Shown piece by piece: positions 62,005 to 64,000 of a stretch of 64,000 bases of DNA. Positions within the stretch are counted from its first letter, which is position 1. Each line of letters starts with the position of its first letter. The stretch is from positions 189,093,439 to 189,157,438 of the forward strand of contig NC_050100.1 in NCBI RefSeq assembly GCF_902167145.1. Reading direction: 5' to 3'. Position numbers and translations under genes: made by a program. The notes below the pieces were generated by a model that saw only the letters and a list, made by a program, of their open reading frames with translations, was not told the origin of the DNA and ran no database searches. This stretch comes from Zea mays. Taxonomy: Eukaryota; Streptophyta; Magnoliopsida; Poales; Poaceae.

Positions 62005-64000
62005 TGTCACACCCAGTTTTAGGGGCAAAACTGAATGCATAACATATGTGTCTGAGGATCTATTTTCACACATATGTTAATTCACAATTGTAATATATCA
62101 AAAGGATAATGCATAAAAACACAATTAAAGACTATAATAAAAACATTACACTTCTAATACACTTAGAGTAGTAAAATAGTATTTATCAAACCATAATAGA
62201 AAATAGCCATCTTCCACATGAAGATGACCAGTATATTGCTAGACTAGAATATATCGATATTATCATCAAATTCTTTATCTCCTTCACATCCCTCTGATCA
62301 ACAATATAAGCAAGGGTGAGTACACTTATAGTTGGTACTCAGCAAGTGGTGTGAAAAATGCAAAGCTAACAAGGGAAGTCTAAGACTTAGGTTATGTTTG
62401 GTTTGGCTTCTGACTCCTAAAAGGAAAAATCCAAACCAAAGGGCTCGATCTAGAAAGCAGCATTTTTCAAAAGTCGACTTTCTCGTAGTGCAAAACTGAA
62501 AGCACATCTGGACCTGTTTTTTGCGGCTTTTAGATGGAACTGTGAATATATATATATAAGAACTTTTAGCGACTTTTAGTGGCTTCCACTAAACGATTTT
62601 TAGTTTTTTTACAATTCACAATCCACAACAACTTTTTTCATAGCCACATCCCAACCAAATAGTCCCTTAATGCGATTAGCATTTTAGTTGGTCCAAATTA
62701 TATTAACAACACCTCGTTACTAAGTATAAGTATATACCAACCCAGTTAAGCATAAATAATATAATCATCGGCATAAAGCTCAAAACCACTTAAGCGAAAC
62801 ATTTAAGCATATCACTTAAGCCAAAATAACACAATCTATTCTCCATATTTAAGTTCAATTATCATGTGAGGGTCCAGTGCACTCATAACCACGAGCACGA
62901 TTAATATACCAGTCTTACACTCTATAGTGGTGGCACAACTTTACCGATAAGATGTGTATCCCCTCTAGCCTGGGTTAACCAGACTCGTATTCTCTTTTGA
63001 GGTGAATGGTCAGGGATCCACCATGAGGTTTTCATAGAATACGCTTAATACAAAGCAACCTGCTGAGATTTCTAGTTCAATGTTGGGACCCTCTAGACGA
63101 GGTAACTTAGCCAAGACTACCACCCCATGTTAAAATGAGCTACCACCAAATCACCATCCCCTCTTGCCCATATTTTAGGAAAGGTTGCTAAGCACTAAGC
63201 ATATAAAACTAATTGCCAAAGTCAGAGCCATAATAACAACTGTGGTTGCACTGTTTTCCTGGATGTCACTCCATGTTCCAATTAAAATATATGATCTTGT
63301 TATAATTAACAACACAGAAATAATATAAAGTTTGGGACATTATTATCTTCAAAGGAGAATCAATATAAAGCTAAATTAAACAATAGCATAGCTACTAAAG
63401 TAAAGTTGTGACCCCATGTTTAATCAAGGAATTGGTTGGAAATGTTAAGTGCTTCTAATTGGTAGCTTATTAAAATTATGCATAACATAAATGTAAAAGA
63501 ATTAACATGCCATGATTGGATTCAAATAGAATATACAGGGGAAGAAAACCACTTGCCTCGCTTATAGAAAAATTGAGGATATTCCTCAAGCACATCCAGA
63601 ACCTCAACTACTTGATCAACCTCTAAACAACACATAAACAAGAAGCATACACCACTCAATGACATATGACAATCACCATAAACATGCTAAAAACAAAATG
63701 AAAATATCGCTTACTTTTTAAAAACATTGAAAGCAGAGATTATAACAAAATTCACTCTTTTTTTAAAAGGTTTGCTTTTATATTTCATAAAACAAGACAT
63801 AAGCTTGAAAATATTTTAATAACATATATAAATGTTAGGTAAACCGTTTTAATCTTCTCAGAAATGCTATATGTGAAATACCTAATGTTATGGGTTTAAA
63901 AGATTATTAAACACATTATTAAACGTTTATTTATGAGAAGCTAAGATACATGCGTAAATAGATTTTATGTGAAAAATATAACTAAACCGGTATTTTTCTT
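62005..64000. mobile_element. possible LTR or LTR-retroelement fragment, left end
   Basis: Starts TGTCACACCCAGTTTTAG. The TGTCACACCC start followed by CATATGTG and a long AT-rich tract resembles LTRs of a widespread grass Gypsy group. The partner LTR, target duplication and internal part are outside the window or absent, so this is tentative. It contains the MITE at 62390-62666. Confidence 0.35.
62390..62666. mobile_element. Tourist-like MITE
   Basis: 277 bp between TTA duplications (62387-62389, 62667-62669), ends GGTTATGTTTGG and CCAAATAGTCCC, an imperfect inverted repeat. Non-coding, with ACTTTTAGTGGCTTCC-type words inside. Confidence 0.6.

Overview
This is plant nuclear DNA, almost certainly maize (Zea mays) or a close relative. 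Two ordinary grass genes sit among nested LTR retrotransposons whose LTRs, primer-binding sites and proteins match the maize Huck (Gypsy) and Ji/Opie (Copia, SIRE lineage) groups. Family names come from recognition of LTR ends and proteins, not from a database search.

Genes. (1) TOC1/PRR1, the evening pseudo-response regulator of the circadian clock, lies on + with six coding exons (3235-5533, 517 aa). Evening-element motifs lie about 660 and 730 bp upstream of its start codon. (2) NOP10, the 64-aa H/ACA snoRNP subunit, lies on - with three coding exons (38103-39070) and a 5'UTR intron of about 2 kb. A telo-box sits in its leader/promoter.

Layout. 1-2500: TOC1 upstream DNA holding an old hAT-like element with a SINE inside it. 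2500-5830: TOC1. 5869-35966: one compound insertion starting about 340 bp after the TOC1 stop codon. It is a coding-poor, probably Copia-type element (268-bp LTRs, TSD AACAG). A Huck-like Gypsy element (1.62-kb LTRs, TSD GGAAT) is inserted in its 5' LTR. The Huck-like element holds a Ji-like Copia element 'A' (TSD CCAGA) inside its integrase region and a small hAT element in its 3' region. 35967-43073: MITEs, NOP10, and two hAT elements with exact 8-bp TSDs, one inside the NOP10 5'UTR intron. 43074-61222: an Opie-like Copia element 'C' (TSD GTCAT) with a second Ji-like element 'B' (TSD ACTAG) inserted in its gag. 61223-64000: unassigned DNA, then the left end of an LTR-like sequence containing a MITE.

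The two genes are not functionally linked. The retroelement layers can be ordered by nesting. Their coding regions are broken mostly by nonsense codons that look like C-to-T changes. The most unusual structure is the clustered palindromes of CACCGGAC/GTCCGGTG half-sites upstream of the TATA box in the LTRs of both Copia groups. These arrays differ by whole units between the two LTRs of each element. Other points of interest are a conserved splice-acceptor-like AG exactly between gag and pol in all three SIRE-type copies, a Huck LTR promoter aimed antisense at TOC1, and a recently moved element with no recognisable coding capacity.
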